A stretch of DNA of 64,000 nt, taken from NCBI GenBank assembly GCA_025558095.1, contig JAIVFI010000021.1, positions 62,001 through 126,000 of the forward strand. Direction: 5' to 3'. Below are positions 1 through 12,800 of the stretch, one piece after another. This DNA comes from Hyaloraphidium curvatum. Its lineage: Eukaryota; Monoblepharomycota; Hyaloraphidiomycetes; Hyaloraphidiales; Hyaloraphidiaceae. The translations under genes were made by a program, and so were the position numbers. Positions within the stretch are counted from its first letter, which is position 1. Each line of letters begins with the position of its first letter. The notes below the pieces were generated by a model. The model was not told the origin of the DNA and made no database searches. It worked only from the letters and a program-made list of their open reading frames with translations.

Positions 1-345
1 GCCCGAGATGTGCGTGCTGCCCACCTTCGACGGTCGAAGGGAGGCCGGATGGCACCGGATGTGCGTCCCGCTGCTCTCGCAGCTCGTAATCATGCGAAGG
101 GGAGGGGAGGCGGCCGCCTTCCAATAGTCTTTGGCTCCAAGCTCCACCACCGCTCAATCAGCTATAGCTTCTGTCTTCATACTCAGGCGTGTACATAATG
201 GCCGGGCTACTACACTACTCTGCATAGATGTCTTGGAGCTGAAGCGAACCCGGCGCTCCTTCGGAAAGCGACTGCACTCCCGCCGTCTTGCGCAAAATGC
301 CCCTCGGCATGTTCATGCAGTGCGGTCCTGGATCACCAGCAGCGG
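1..345. other. Left edge, no gene identified
   Basis: Only short overlapping open frames with no recognisable protein or splice structure are seen here. The stretch presumably holds the 3' flank of the membrane-protein gene that ends at 346, and perhaps the end of a gene lying off the window. Confidence 0.4.
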
Positions 346-877
346 TCACCAGCGCCCGAGGAACCACGCCACGTGCACCGCGGCCATCACGGCATGCACG
401 CCAGCGTCGAACGCCGTCGACCAGAAGTGCCAGCGGTGCCTCGCCATGCCCAGTTTCCTCAGCCGCATCTTGTTGTCCGCGATCGCGCTCCACTCGACGA
501 TTTCCTTGACGTGCTTGGCCCGTACTCCCCAGTAAACCACGTACCAGGTGTGCTGGATGAGCTGCAGGCCCGAGAGGAACAGCAGGAACCTCGCCGGGCG
601 GCTCCCCGCGGCGCGGAACGGGAACCCTAGAGCCAGGGCCGAGAGGAAGACGGTCATGGCGTCCCAGATGAAGTACATGACGCGGCCGAATAACTGCTTC
701 TGCGTGTACGGTGTGCCCAGTCCGAAAAGCACCTGGATGCCGGGGGTCGGCGGGGGAGGACCAGGGTCTGCATGGCGGGCCCACCTTCGAGTGCAGGGCC
801 GCGTGCAGGGCTTCGGTGGCCAGGAGCACCCCGTGGATGGTGGTGGGCGAGAGGAGAAAGCCGGTGGTGCCCGGCAT
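346..877 (-). CDS. Small multi-pass membrane protein, tandem copy 1
   Basis: Two exons. Exon 1 encodes MPGTTGFLLSPTTIHG... and ends ...HAALHSKV. A roughly 52-nt intron (gtgggc...cag) follows, and exon 2 starts VLFGLGTPYTQKQLF and ends ...AWFLGRW. The product is about 160 aa with about four hydrophobic stretches: an N-terminal helix, FIWDAMTVFLSALALGF, FLLFLSGLQLIQHTWYVVYW and the C-terminal VMAAVHVAWFLG. Shared with copy 2 are FIWDA-TV, the Q-IQH--YV motif and HV--I-EWSA. The family is not recognised. Conservation of the intron position and of charged/aromatic residues between the copies argues strongly that this is a real gene. Function is unknown; the hydrophobicity suggests an integral membrane protein. 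Confidence 0.7.
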
Positions 878-1030
878 CTTGGATTCGAGGGCCTGGTTTG
901 GTGGTTGACCAGGGTTGACGGGACGAAGAAACGCCGCCTAGCTTTGTCTCCCATCTGATCCGAACCAAACTCTACTACTCTACATCTGGGAGAGGCGAAA
1001 CGGCCCAAGATTCTACGGCCGCCGATCCAT

Positions 1031-1623
1031 TCACCACCACCCCGCCAACCACGCCGCATGCGCCCCCGCCATCGCCGCATGCACCCCCGCATCGTACGCC
1101 GTCCCGGCCCACTTGACCGCGTGCTTGAACCCCCCGAACCTCTCCCTCCTTTCTTTCCCGGATCCCATCGCGCTCCACTCCAGGATCGCCTCGACGTGCG
1201 CGGCACCCGAGTGCCAGGAGAGGACGTAGCGGAGGTGCTGCGCGATCTGTGCGGCGGCGAGGAGGGAGAGCAGGCCGTGGGCCGCAAAAGGGGAGCGGGG
1301 CAGGGCGGGGAAGAAGAGGGAGAGGGACAGGGCGGAGAGGAGGACGGTGAGGGCGTCCCAGATGAAGCTGGGTGGCGCGGAGGGACGCCCGTCAAAAACC
1401 GTGACGTGGCTCGCAGGCGCGGGGAACGGGCACCCACTATGCCAAGCGGGAGCGGAGTTGTTGCTCTGTCATGGGTTTGCCGATGGCGAAGAGGACCTGC
1501 GGTCGGGCACCGGCTTCGCATGACGTCCCCGAGTGGCGCGCAGACCTTCGCGTGGGTCGCGACGTGGAACAGCTCCATGCCCAGGAGCACGAGATGTCGG
1601 GTGTCCGGGCCGATGTACGACAT
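1031..1623 (-). CDS. Small multi-pass membrane protein, tandem copy 2
   Basis: Three exons. Exon 1 starts MSYIGPDTRHLVLLGMELFH; an in-frame upstream ATG at 1698 is possible, but alignment with copy 1 favours 1623. After a short intron, exon 2 encodes VLFAIGKPMTEQQLRSRLA. A second intron (gtgggt...cccag) splits the Tyr codon of YFIWDALTVLLSAL, and the protein ends ...AWLAGWW. The second intron is absent from copy 1, so the pair differs by one intron gain or loss. The overall plan and the motifs FIWDA-TV, QIAQHLRYV and HVEAILEWSA match copy 1. Function is unknown; the gene probably arose by tandem duplication. Confidence 0.68.
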
Positions 1624-1785
1624 GGTGGAGCCAAATTCGGTGGAGGTTGCTGCGGGAGGGGTTGACGTGGCCTTTTGTTGTTCTGACCCACTGGCCACGT
1701 CACTTGCCGAGCGCCATCGTGCGAACCTCGTTCATAAGCTTAGCATCACAAACCTCAACAGCCGCATGGGAGCCACCCCAATGCT

Positions 1786-2958
1786 CTAAGTCCCGGCCAA
1801 CCCCTTCATCGCCCTGCGGCACTCCTCCGCCCCCAGCTTCCCCCCCGCGAGGTCCACCATCCTCCCCACCTTCTCCCCGCACCCCAGCGCCTCGTCCAGC
1901 CCCACCACCACCGCCTCCACCTCTGCCCCCGCGAGGTCGACCACCGACCCCCGCGGGCCGTACCGCTCCCCCGCGGCGACGCTCGACGCGACCTCGCGGA
2001 AGTGGTCCGCCCGCGTGCCCTGTTCGGGGAGGAAGACGAGCAGGGTGCGCGGGAAGAGGCGGATCCAGGCGTCGAGGAGGGACAGGGAGCGGGGGAAGTC
2101 CTTGAGGCCCCCGGCGAAGAGGTCCGGGCAGAACCCCGAGGTGACGCCCGGGGCGTGCTCGAGGAAGGCGACGGCGAGAGCGCGGAGGAGGTCCTGGGAG
2201 GTCTTGGAGGATGCAGCGAGGGTGCGCAGCGCGGGGGCGTCGAAGCGGTTGAAGCTCGCGAGGTCGTGCGGTGGGATGCTATTGTAGGGCACGTCGATGG
2301 TCGGGACGGCGAGGAGCGCCTCGAGGTGCTTCTGGAGGCGGGCGGAGTCCGAGACCAGTTCCATGAGCGCGTTGCCGTTACCGCCGCGGACATTGTAGCA
2401 GGCAAGGGAGTTGAGGAGGCGCACCGCAGCGGCGCAGCCCACGGGAGATTGGGATACGACCAGGACGGTATCGAACTTTCCCCGGGCGGGCTTGGTGAAG
2501 CAGTCGCCGGAAGGGGGCCCGTTCTCGGAGAGGGAACGGATCATCGGCGCGTAGAATGCCGACAGGGCTGTGCCGGATCCCTCCTTGCCGACGAGCGCGA
2601 GGTCCGTTGCAGACAGTTTGGCGCCGCCGCCTTTGGAAACGTCCATGACGCGTCGGCGCGGCCCGCCGCGGTCCCGGCCGGTCCCGGCCACGTCCACTTC
2701 GCGGAACTCCCACGCGTCGTCCTCCGGAGGCACCGGTTTGGGCTTTTCGCCGGTTTCCCGCGCGTTGTACGCGTACAGGGCCAGCGTCACGACGGCGGCA
2801 AACAGGACGAGCCGCTGGAAGAAGAGCGGGAACGCGGCTCTGCAGCGCCGCCGGAAAATGGCGGCGCGCGATGCCTCGAAGTCGGGCCGCTGCGGCAGCC
2901 GCGGGTTGGCGAAGGGAAGCGCCGGTCGAGCGGGCGGAAAGATGAGGCCGCGAGCCAT
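1786..2958 (-). CDS. Hypothetical type II membrane protein
   Basis: Single exon, 390 aa from the ATG at 2958 (CCATGG context). An in-frame ATG at 3087 would add 43 Arg/Pro-rich residues and is less likely. After a basic N-terminus there is one transmembrane segment (LFFQRLVLFAAVVTLALYAY), giving an expected type II topology with a large C-terminal lumenal domain. That domain contains TVLVVSQSPVGCAAAVRLLN and a Cys-containing segment FTKPARGKFD. The plan resembles Golgi transferases, but no catalytic signature (DXD, PAPS loop) is evident, so no activity is assigned. The next gene upstream on the other strand is the thiolase, so the roughly 570-bp gap is likely a shared promoter. Confidence 0.65.
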   Translation of the reverse strand: MARGLIFPPARPALPFANPRLPQRPDFEASRAAIFRRRCRAAFPLFFQRLVLFAAVVTLALYAYNARETGEKPKPVPPEDDAWEFREVDVAGTGRDRGGPRRRVMDVSKGGGAKLSATDLALVGKEGSGTALSAFYAPMIRSLSENGPPSGDCFTKPARGKFDTVLVVSQSPVGCAAAVRLLNSLACYNVRGGNGNALMELVSDSARLQKHLEALLAVPTIDVPYNSIPPHDLASFNRFDAPALRTLAASSKTSQDLLRALAVAFLEHAPGVTSGFCPDLFAGGLKDFPRSLSLLDAWIRLFPRTLLVFLPEQGTRADHFREVASSVAAGERYGPRGSVVDLAGAEVEAVVVGLDEALGCGEKVGRMVDLAGGKLGAEECRRAMKGLAGT

Positions 2959-3532
2959 GGCATCAGGCGATCGCGCGCGGCGGAGCGGGGCGAGGATGAC
3001 CGCCGGTCGCGTCCCGGTCCCGAGTCGCGTTCGCAGAGGCGAAGGACGGAACGCGCCGAGGGCGCGGTGAGGCGGGACTGAAGTCACGCCGTTCGCAGCG
3101 CGAAGCGAGAAAGCGTGTCGGAAACCTCATCTTTGTACGTTCATCCGCATTCGTAGGCTAGCTCTTTCCCGCATTCTGAGTTCCATCCTCTTGCGTATAG
3201 ACAGCCAGGCTCTGGTGCTGATAGTCTCCTCAGCTCCACAGCTTCCCTACTGGTGTGGCAGCGAACCCCGATGGCACTGATCTGGGACTGTGACATCGAT
3301 AGAGCACAATGTCTGGTTGCAACAGACGAGTGAGTCGTGGGCGACACCGGATCAGTCCCCGGAGTGGACCGGAGACGCGGTGGGGCCTCACCAGCCCTGC
3401 CGTGACGCCCAAAGCTCGGACCATCGGACCACTCCATCTCGAGGCCGCAGCGCACCGCGCTCGAGTCCTGCTGCCCACCACTCGCAGCCAATCGTCTCCC
3501 CTGCCCGTCGCCTGCCTTCATTTCCCGCCGCC

Positions 3533-5103
<1,571 letters not shown>

Positions 5104-5337
5104 TCTGCTGAAGATCCACTCCCCGACTCCGGCGAGAACCGCCGGCGAGGTTGCTGTTAGAGCACTTGGAAATGCTGCCATATGATCAGGGTGAAACAGA
5201 GTTGCTTCGAATCCGTGTGATGTGAGCTTCGGCGACGCCCGCGCGGTTGCCGTGCGGGTTGACTTGCCCCGTCCCACTTTGAACAGTACCCCGTTCTCCG
5301 TTCTGCACCCGGCCTCTGTGTCCTTCTTGGTTCTCCA

Positions 5338-5994
5338 ATGGCGTCTTCAGACCGCGCCCTCGAGTTCGAGCTGAAGCTCAAATCGACGGAGCTCGCGCAG
5401 GACGTGGAAATCGACCGCATCCTGACGGCCTTCGACCGCGACCCGTTCGCGCTCCTGGAGCTCGACGCCTTCTCGCGTCCCGCCTCGGACGCCAAACTGG
5501 CCGCGGGCGAGCGCTTCCCGGCGCCGTCGGACGTGAAGAAGGCCTTCCGGACAAAGTCGCTGCTGCTGCACCCGGACAAGTGCCAGCACCCCCGCGCGCC
5601 CGACGCGTTTGACCTCCTGAAAAAGGCCGAGGCGGTGCTGTCGGACGAGAACAAGAGGAAGGAGATGTTCGGGATGCTGGACGAGGCGCGGGGACAGGTT
5701 GTCGCGGAGAAGGGGGCGGCGATACAGCTGCAGGGCCGGGAGAAGGAGCTGGCGGGGCTGATGAGGATGCGGTTCCGGCGGCTGCTGGAGGACACGGACA
5801 ACCGGGCAAAGATTCTGAGGAGCAACGAGGTGGACCGGAAGGCAAAGGAACAGGAGGAGCGGGAGGCTGAACGGAAGAAGAAGGCGGAGCACGACAAGCA
5901 ATGGGAGCTCACGAGGGACGACAGGGTCAACTCCTGGAGGAAGTTCGTCCAGAAGGGGAGCGGGAAGAAGAAGCCCAAGCCGGGGCCTTATTAG
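5338..5994 (+). CDS. J-domain protein, DNAJC8/Spf31-like
   Basis: Single exon, 218 aa. The J-domain lies at about residues 35-105, with the HPDK tripeptide region in LLLHPDKCQHPRAPDAF and the preceding DPFALLELD helix. A long charged helix follows (AKEQEEREAERKKKAEHDKQ), and the end motif TRDDRVNSWRKFVQ matches the C-terminal 'DGRVDSWRNF' motif of human DNAJC8 and fission yeast Spf31. These family members are nuclear and associate with the spliceosome, where they are thought to act as Hsp70 co-chaperones. The C-terminal KKKPKPGPY tail is basic. The intronless gene starts 234 bp after the thiolase stop on the same strand. Confidence 0.88.
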   Translation: MASSDRALEFELKLKSTELAQDVEIDRILTAFDRDPFALLELDAFSRPASDAKLAAGERFPAPSDVKKAFRTKSLLLHPDKCQHPRAPDAFDLLKKAEAVLSDENKRKEMFGMLDEARGQVVAEKGAAIQLQGREKELAGLMRMRFRRLLEDTDNRAKILRSNEVDRKAKEQEEREAERKKKAEHDKQWELTRDDRVNSWRKFVQKGSGKKKPKPGPY

Positions 5995-6417
5995 CGCCTC
6001 TACGTTCCTTCTGTGGCCGATAGGAGGCAGCGAGTGTGCCAGTCGGGCCTAGCTCGGACCTCACCGGTGCGCTGCCTGACGGATCGAGCGGAGTTTGGCC
6101 TCCACCTAACGACAGAAGGGAACGTGGCCTGCTGGAGAGCTTTGGCCCCTCGATCGCAGTTCGCTTTAGCTTGTGACGCATCCTTGACTCTTGGCTAAGA
6201 TTGAAACAGGATGATGAGGCTGGGTCGTGTACAGTGATCTGCAGGTAGCGAACGTGTTCTTCTTCGGCCATTACTGCTCCCTTTACTCTCGTTCTTCGGC
6301 GACTGACCGTAGTCCTCGTTGGGGGCGCTCGTTTAGTCCGCTTGCCCGCCCCGCCGCTCTGATCAGGGACTCCACTGGACTCCACCGTCCCCGCCTTCCC
6401 GGCGCGACTCTAGAGCG
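5995..6417. other. Intergenic, promoter side of the MscS gene
   Basis: This 423-bp gap lies between the J-protein stop and the channel ATG. Short open frames occur on both strands but none shows a recognisable domain or splice pattern. It probably contains the 3' UTR of the J-protein gene and the channel promoter. Confidence 0.5.
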
Positions 6418-9400
6418 ATGGACTCCAAGAACGCGGATCCGAAAGCGGTCAATGCGGATCCCGTTTCCGAACCGGAGCCGGCGCCGCCGGAAGCCGCGCC
6501 GGGCCCGCCTGCTGTCGAAGGCCCGGACGCGGCTCCGGCTCCTTCGGCAACGAGCGTTCCGGCGCCGAACTCCTTGAAGGACGATACGGACGATGACGAT
6601 GAGGACTTCTGGACGAAGGACGACGGCGGCTTCGTGGACCGAGTGAAGGAGGACATGATTCAATCGCGCGCCGCGGACACGACCAACTTGAGCCGCGAAA
6701 AGTCCAAGTACCGGCAGCTCAATCGGATGATGGAACAGGACCATGTGGTAGTGGACATGCAGGGCGCGTCGTCGGAGCCCCCGAAGAGCCCCATGTCGCC
6801 CCCCGGGAGCGTCGTCTCGCCGGCTTCCGCGGCCCCGTCGCGGCCCGGGACCTTGAGCCGCTCCAAGACTGTGCTCCTTACGGCTTCCTTGCAGCCGAAT
6901 GTTTCTTCTTCGGACTCGGCGACGGTGATGCGCCGCGGCAGCAAGGGCACCCTGGTGACCTCCGGAACCGGTTCGACCGTGGCCCCGAAGACGCCCGGCG
7001 GCCGGCGCTCGTCGAAACCGCCTCCCCTATCGGAGGCACGGACAAAGCCCAATGTTGGCGAAGTAAAGGACTCGTTCCAGTGGCTGGACGAGGACCTGGA
7101 AGAGAAGGATCCGCTGGATTGGGACCGGAAAGACACGCGCTGCACGCGTCTCCTGGTCAAATGGAGGGCTCTGCCTCCTCTCGTGCAGTATCTGATCGAG
7201 AACGTCGTCGGCATGACTGTCTTGCTCATACCTGGTATCATCGACATCGCCTTCTTTGTTGAAAGTGGGACCCGATCGAAGCGCTACAGCAACCGTGCTC
7301 AATTGCTTCCTCCCGCCCTTCCCTAATCCCCACCCTAACCACTTGTCTCGTTCGCTCCGCATCGCGGTGGTAGATCCCGCGGCTTATTGGGCAAACTTCG
7401 TGCCCAAGACGGACGGCAACGGCAATCCAATAATGACCCTGGGGGGCTACGTGGTGTTCATATGGTTCGTTTTCGTCGTCGACAGGGCGCACCCAGCTGC
7501 TAACACCCCGCTCAAGGTCGCTGTGGGCCGCCATCACCTTCTTCGTCACCACCACCCTTCTCTACCTCGTCCCGTACTTCCCCTACGTCATCCTCCGATC
7601 CACTTACCTGGTGCTCGGAGCCGTTCCTGATGATCTTCCCACAACTGTCGTCCAATTCTCTCGCGTTCTCAACAAGTACATCGTCTGGTTTTTCGCGTCC
7701 TTCATCAGCTCCTTGACTTTTGCTGCCATGATGCCGAGCCCACAAGGCATTGGTGTCGATGTGTCGTCTCTTTTAGTACGGACGGTTGGAGTGTCGATCC
7801 TGTGGTTCGGCGTCAAGCTTTACTTGGCCTTCTTCGGGGTACGTTCAAGCAGTCGTTTGAGGCACCTCCGTCGGCAGTTCTAACGCAGGTGGCCAAACAG
7901 CGGAACTTCCAGAGGCGGATCTTCCAAGCACGGGTGGAGGCCAACCGTTTCCAGATCTACGTCTTGGAGCGTCTATACGCCGGCATCACGCAGCACCTGG
8001 ACCGAGTTCCCGACCCTGCAGCGCCAGCGACGCCAGAGTTGGACACGATGAAGCGGGAGAATGGCGGGGATTCGAGTCAGTTTATCGGCTACGCGTACTA
8101 CAAGGCTCGACCTGAGGCGCAAAGGCTCGCTGAGGACGACACCGGCCCGGCAGCTGAAATTGGAAACGGGGGCCCGAATGTTCCCGCGTCCGCAGCGCCT
8201 GCGCCGTCCCAGCAATCGATACCAGCGGCGGAGGGCGCGCGAGATCTCGCGTCTAGCCCGGATCCGGGAGCTCCCGCGGACCTTCCCGCGCCTCTGCCGC
8301 CCAAGCCTCAGCTTCTTTCAACGAGCAAGAAAGAGGATGGTAACGAAACAATGGCACCCATCGTCAAGTCCATGCGGGAGGCGCTGCAGGTCGTCCTCGT
8401 GGGTGGAGAGCAGGTTACAGAAGTGGCTGCAGAGATGCAGGGCATCCCCTTGTCGAGCTTGAAGGAGGCCAAGATGCTCGCTAGGGATCTTTACGTCGGT
8501 CTCTTGGACGTGAGGGTGCACCAGGAAGAGCTCTATCAGAAGGCCGTCGCTGAAGGGAAAGCGTCGGGGCCGCCGCCCGTCGCCCTGGCCAGGGGAATCA
8601 TCGGCATCGAACAGTTCAAGCCTTTCTTCTCGAGCCCTGTGCTGGCGCAAAAGGCTTTCGAGATCTTCGATACGAATCTCAACGGACAGATCTCGCGCCA
8701 GGAGATGAAGGAGTGCGTCATCGACACCTACAACACCCGCGTGACGCTCTCCAAATCGATGAAGGACAGCCTTGCCGCGATCGGCAAGTTAGATGGCTTG
8801 GTTGGCTCGATCGCATGGGTGATTACCATCCTCATCTACGCGGGACTGTTCATCGACATCTCGGAGTACATCGCGGCCTTCGCCGCTTTCTGGGCTGGTT
8901 TCGCTTTCGCGTTTCAGAACACCATCAAGAACATTGTGGAGAGCATCATTTTCCTTTTCATGGTTCGCAGCTGAAGCTCATTGAGCCTGCAGTGCTTGAC
9001 GTGCGCTTTGTTTCAGACCCATCCTTTCGACGTCGGTGACCGGGTAATGATCGACAACGAATCCTACTTCGTGAAGGAGCTTGGTCTCATGAGCACTATC
9101 TTCACGCACGTTGACGGCCGTGGTGAGTTGTGCCACATGAGAATCAATGGCCAGCGATCTGACCTCTTGCGTCTTCAGAGATGTACGCCTCGAATCCGCA
9201 GCTCGCTCAAAAGGCCATCTACAACGTCTTCCGCTCCGGAGGTCAAACGGAGATCATCGATTTGCGCGTGGCTCTCAAGACAAGCACGGATCAACTGAAG
9301 CTGCTGGGGCAAAAGCTGAACGAGGGCATCCGAGAGAAGTTCATGAAAGATTTCCATCCCGACATCGAAATTTACATTATCCAAGTCGACTGGGACGCGG

Positions 9401-9797
9401 AAACGTGGGTCGAGCTCATCTAGCTGGGAGGAGAATCGCGGTTCCTGACGCGCCGTTCAGAATGACGATCGAGCTCTGGCTCAATCACAGGCAGAACTTC
9501 CAAAACGGTCGGCAGCGGTGGATACGCTCGACCAATTTCGCGAAGCTGCTCCGACATTGCGTTGCGGAAGTTGGCCTGGAGGGCGGCAAGATGGAAGTTA
9601 TCAATTTGGTCGGTGTGAGCGATTGGTTCGCAGCACTCATGAAGGGGACTGGGAGCAATCAAAGTCCCAAGGGCGGACGAGGACGAATGATCCCGGAAGA
9701 GTTCCACGACGTGGATGCGCCTCTGATCACGGTTGATGAGGACGATTTCGAAGACGATGAAGAAGAGCAAAACAGAAGGGTTATGCTTGGCGATTGA
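6418..9797 (+). CDS. EF-hand mechanosensitive channel, MscS family (Msy1/Msy2-like)
   Basis: Seven exons (6418-7264, 7374-7464, 7517-7838, 7889-8962, 9017-9122, 9179-9404, 9461-9797) sum to 3003 nt, 1000 aa. In order: a disordered Ser/Pro-rich N-terminus (about 1-225), several transmembrane helices (LIENVVGMTVLLIPGIID; WSLWAAITFFVTTTLLYLVP; others to about 420), a cytoplasmic linker, one EF-hand (FDTNLNGQISRQEM), then the pore-helix region and the MscS signature THPFDVGDRVMIDNESYFV. The C-terminal beta domain ends with NSMT-like WDAETMTIELWLNHRQNFQN. Fission yeast Msy1 and Msy2 share this architecture and regulate ER calcium during hypo-osmotic shock, so ER/endomembrane location and stretch-gated ion release are likely. 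An acidic tail closes the protein. The last intron hides the final 337-nt exon behind an apparent stop at 9421. Confidence 0.93.
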
Positions 9798-9824
9798 GTC
9801 GTTCATTATCTACATTGCTGGATA

Positions 9825-12800
9825 TCACAGGCTGTATCTCCTGGACCTCGAAAAGCTGTCCGAACTGCCCATCCGTGCTTCGCCGTCTTCGTCGCCCTCA
9901 CCCCGGTCGGCCGTCGGCGTCGCACTCCGACCTGCTTCTGACGTGCCCGTGCCCTCCATCGCCACGGGGACCGTGCTACCTCGAGAAAGCTTTGCTGCGC
10001 TGGACCTCGTGCCGCTGGGGGTTGCGACGACGCTCCCTGACGAAGTCGGCGGCACTCCGTGGCTCGCTCTGCGGTGCCTCGGGTACGGCCGCCCATCCAC
10101 GATGCCAAAAGAGGCCAGTGTCCCGTCCTCCCGCCACTTCTTGATTATGGAGCGGCCGAAGTCGTAGCCCAGGGCCACAATGTCCTCGCCCTTGCCGAAC
10201 TCCAAGATGCCATACTTGGCGGTCGGCGGGTGCAAGTAGAAGACCCCGTCCATGCGCTTCACTTCCTCCAGCTGCTGCACCTGCGACACGTACGCAACCC
10301 GAGACTGCAATTCGGTCATGGACGGGATTCGCTGGTATCGCTTGTCCTTGAACGGGTTCCATCTGTCCCAAAGATAGGTCCTGGTTGGCCGGGAAAGATG
10401 GTCAGCGAAGTGCAATGGGACCGTCGTCGTCGCAATGGGGCCTACCAGCCGCTGATGTGATCGCCAAAGCTGACGGGAGAAGTGTCGTCGACGCCACCAA
10501 CATCCACCGCAATGATCTTGGCGGCTCCGAGGCTCCTGGCCACATCAGCGGGCAAGTTATTGATGTAGCCGCCGTCCACGAGCATGTCTCCGTTCGAATT
10601 CATGGGCGGCACCAGGCCCATCAAGCTCATCGAGGCCCGTACGGACCGCCAAAGATAGCCGGAACGCTCAATGTCGAGCCGCGACCAGGTGACGTTCACG
10701 GCCGTGCAGAAGAAGGGAATCCAGGTGTCCTCAATGTGCGAATCGGAGAATGTCTTCCATACCGTACGGTTGAACCTGAAATGAGGCGTCGAGTCAAATC
10801 CATCCTTTCGTAGCCTCCAGAGGAACCCACTCGTGACCGGTGAAGTACGCCACGCCCGGGTACGTGACGTCCATCAGGTAGCTGACCGTCGACGACATGC
10901 GGCTCGCAAACGACTTGGATCGCGCAATCACGGCCACCGAGTTCCCTTCTCGCGCCAGGATGCCGCCAATGAAGGCACCCTGTGAGGTCCCACCGATCAT
11001 ATCGAACTCGATACCTGCCTCCTCCAGAGCCTTGATCATGCCGACGTGCGCGAGACCACGTGCACCGCCGCCTCCGAGCACGAGACCGATGGTCTTGGCG
11101 AGCATTCTCCGCGCTAGTCGCCGGAAATCGGCCGTGATCTGGTTCGCCTGAACGTCCGTCTGCGCCGCAGCTGCAAGCAGACTAGGTTCCAGATGGTCGA
11201 AAGACTTGAGCCGAGCAAAAGTCGGACGGGCTGGCACGGTCCGGATCGGGTTGACGATCGACGAAGGCCTGAGGAGGCGCGTTACGCCGTCGAAGATGGT
11301 CGATCCATGGGCGTTCCGCGAGAACGAGTTACGGTGAGGGACGTGCATTTGCACCTGAGCAAAGACAGTCAGCATGAGCATTAGGCCCCGCGGGGTGTCG
11401 TGACTCACATGATGATGGGCGTTCACCCAGTTGCGTGTTCGAAGCCATTTTGCGGTGCTACCTTGGATGACATGCCTCTCGTTGTGCAGCAGCACCAGGT
11501 CCTTCCGCGCAGTCGTGAGCTTGAGAAGCTCCTCGAAATCTCCCTCCGGCCGCGGTCGGTCTTCAAGCCCTGCTGGTTCTTCGTCCCCGAGTCCGACAAC
11601 CAAGACCGCGTCGGCCTGTCGAATGCACCGCTGGGTCCATGGCGCTCTCGGCTGCCCGTCTGCGACGTAGAGCACGAGCCGCGACGTCTCCTCCTGCTCA
11701 GCAAGCCAGTTCATGAGCTTGAGCTTGCCGAGCCGCGTAAAGGCGTGCTTGCCGAGCACCGACAGAACTGCTGCGGTGTTGAGAACGGCTGCAGAGGCCC
11801 CTTCGATCTGCAGGGCGTCGCGGAGTCTTTCCGCAAACTCTTGCACGGGCACGAGGCTTGGCAGACCGTGAGAGATGTGGGCACTGTTCTCCGTCACGGA
11901 TGCCCTTACCTGTTGACGGGAATGATTGCCACCGTCTTGAGGTTCGCTCCGCCAAGCATTCCTCGGTCCGGTACCGACCGGAGAGACGGGTCCGTCTCCG
12001 CTCCCTGATCACCGGCCTTCGTAGCACCGCCGGCGATGACGCGCCCCAGCTGGACCATGATCTCGGGGTTGTTTCTCGCGAGCGCCGAAAACAGCGTCGC
12101 CGGCACGGCCGCGACTTCCGAATCTCGGATCGCGTGAACGGTGGCCGGGAACGGACGATCCATGACGACCTCGACTTCACCAATAGACTCTCCCGGCGCG
12201 TGCTCTCCGAGGATCTCGAACGACACTTTGCGTTCACTTGGATGATCGACCTGAGCTTTTCGGCGCCGCCGCGGAAGAAAAGACGAGCCCAGGTTCGCAA
12301 ACACGAGCTTCGAGAGGCCACCAAATCCAAAGGCATTCGCGTCTTCGTCCCCGATCCCGCCGTCCGAATCGAGGAGCGTCGCCCATTCAGTCCCGCTGGA
12401 GCGACTGCGTTCCTGGGCTTCTGACCCCGGTTCCTGCTCCCGAATGCTCCGCAGACGACCTTGAAGCACGACAAACACCCTTCCCGGGAGATCGCCCTGC
12501 CGAACCACAACCTGCGAGGCCCTGGGTTGCAGCCACTCCATCGCGAGATCCACATGGAGGCTAAGGGGTGGCAATCGCGAAAGCAGACGCCCCGAAAGCC
12601 AGGCCAAGACCCGCGGATGCGACGAAAGCAGCTTCTGGCAAGCAGAAAGAGGGAAACGCGCGACGATGGAGGGTACGGCGGCGCGGGCGGTTGCAAATGA
12701 CGGGTAGCCTGTCATTGCCGGCACGTAGCCCAGGACAGCACCTGCAGCCGCCGTGCCCAGAACGTCTCGCTTCTCGTCCGCCGGATCCACTTCGTCCCTC

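Noticed and set aside
346-1698. Single 450-aa minus-strand frame spanning both small membrane-protein genes
   Set aside because: It runs through introns and the intergenic spacer; its middle is Arg/Ser/Pro shadow sequence, while splice-aware models give two conserved paralogs.
11857-11909. A 26-nt intron in NTE1 (gtaagg...aacag)
   Set aside because: Too short for splicing. The same donor with the ...ccaag acceptor gives 53 nt, keeps phase and yields the better NTE1 sequence PVNSLVPVQEFAERL.
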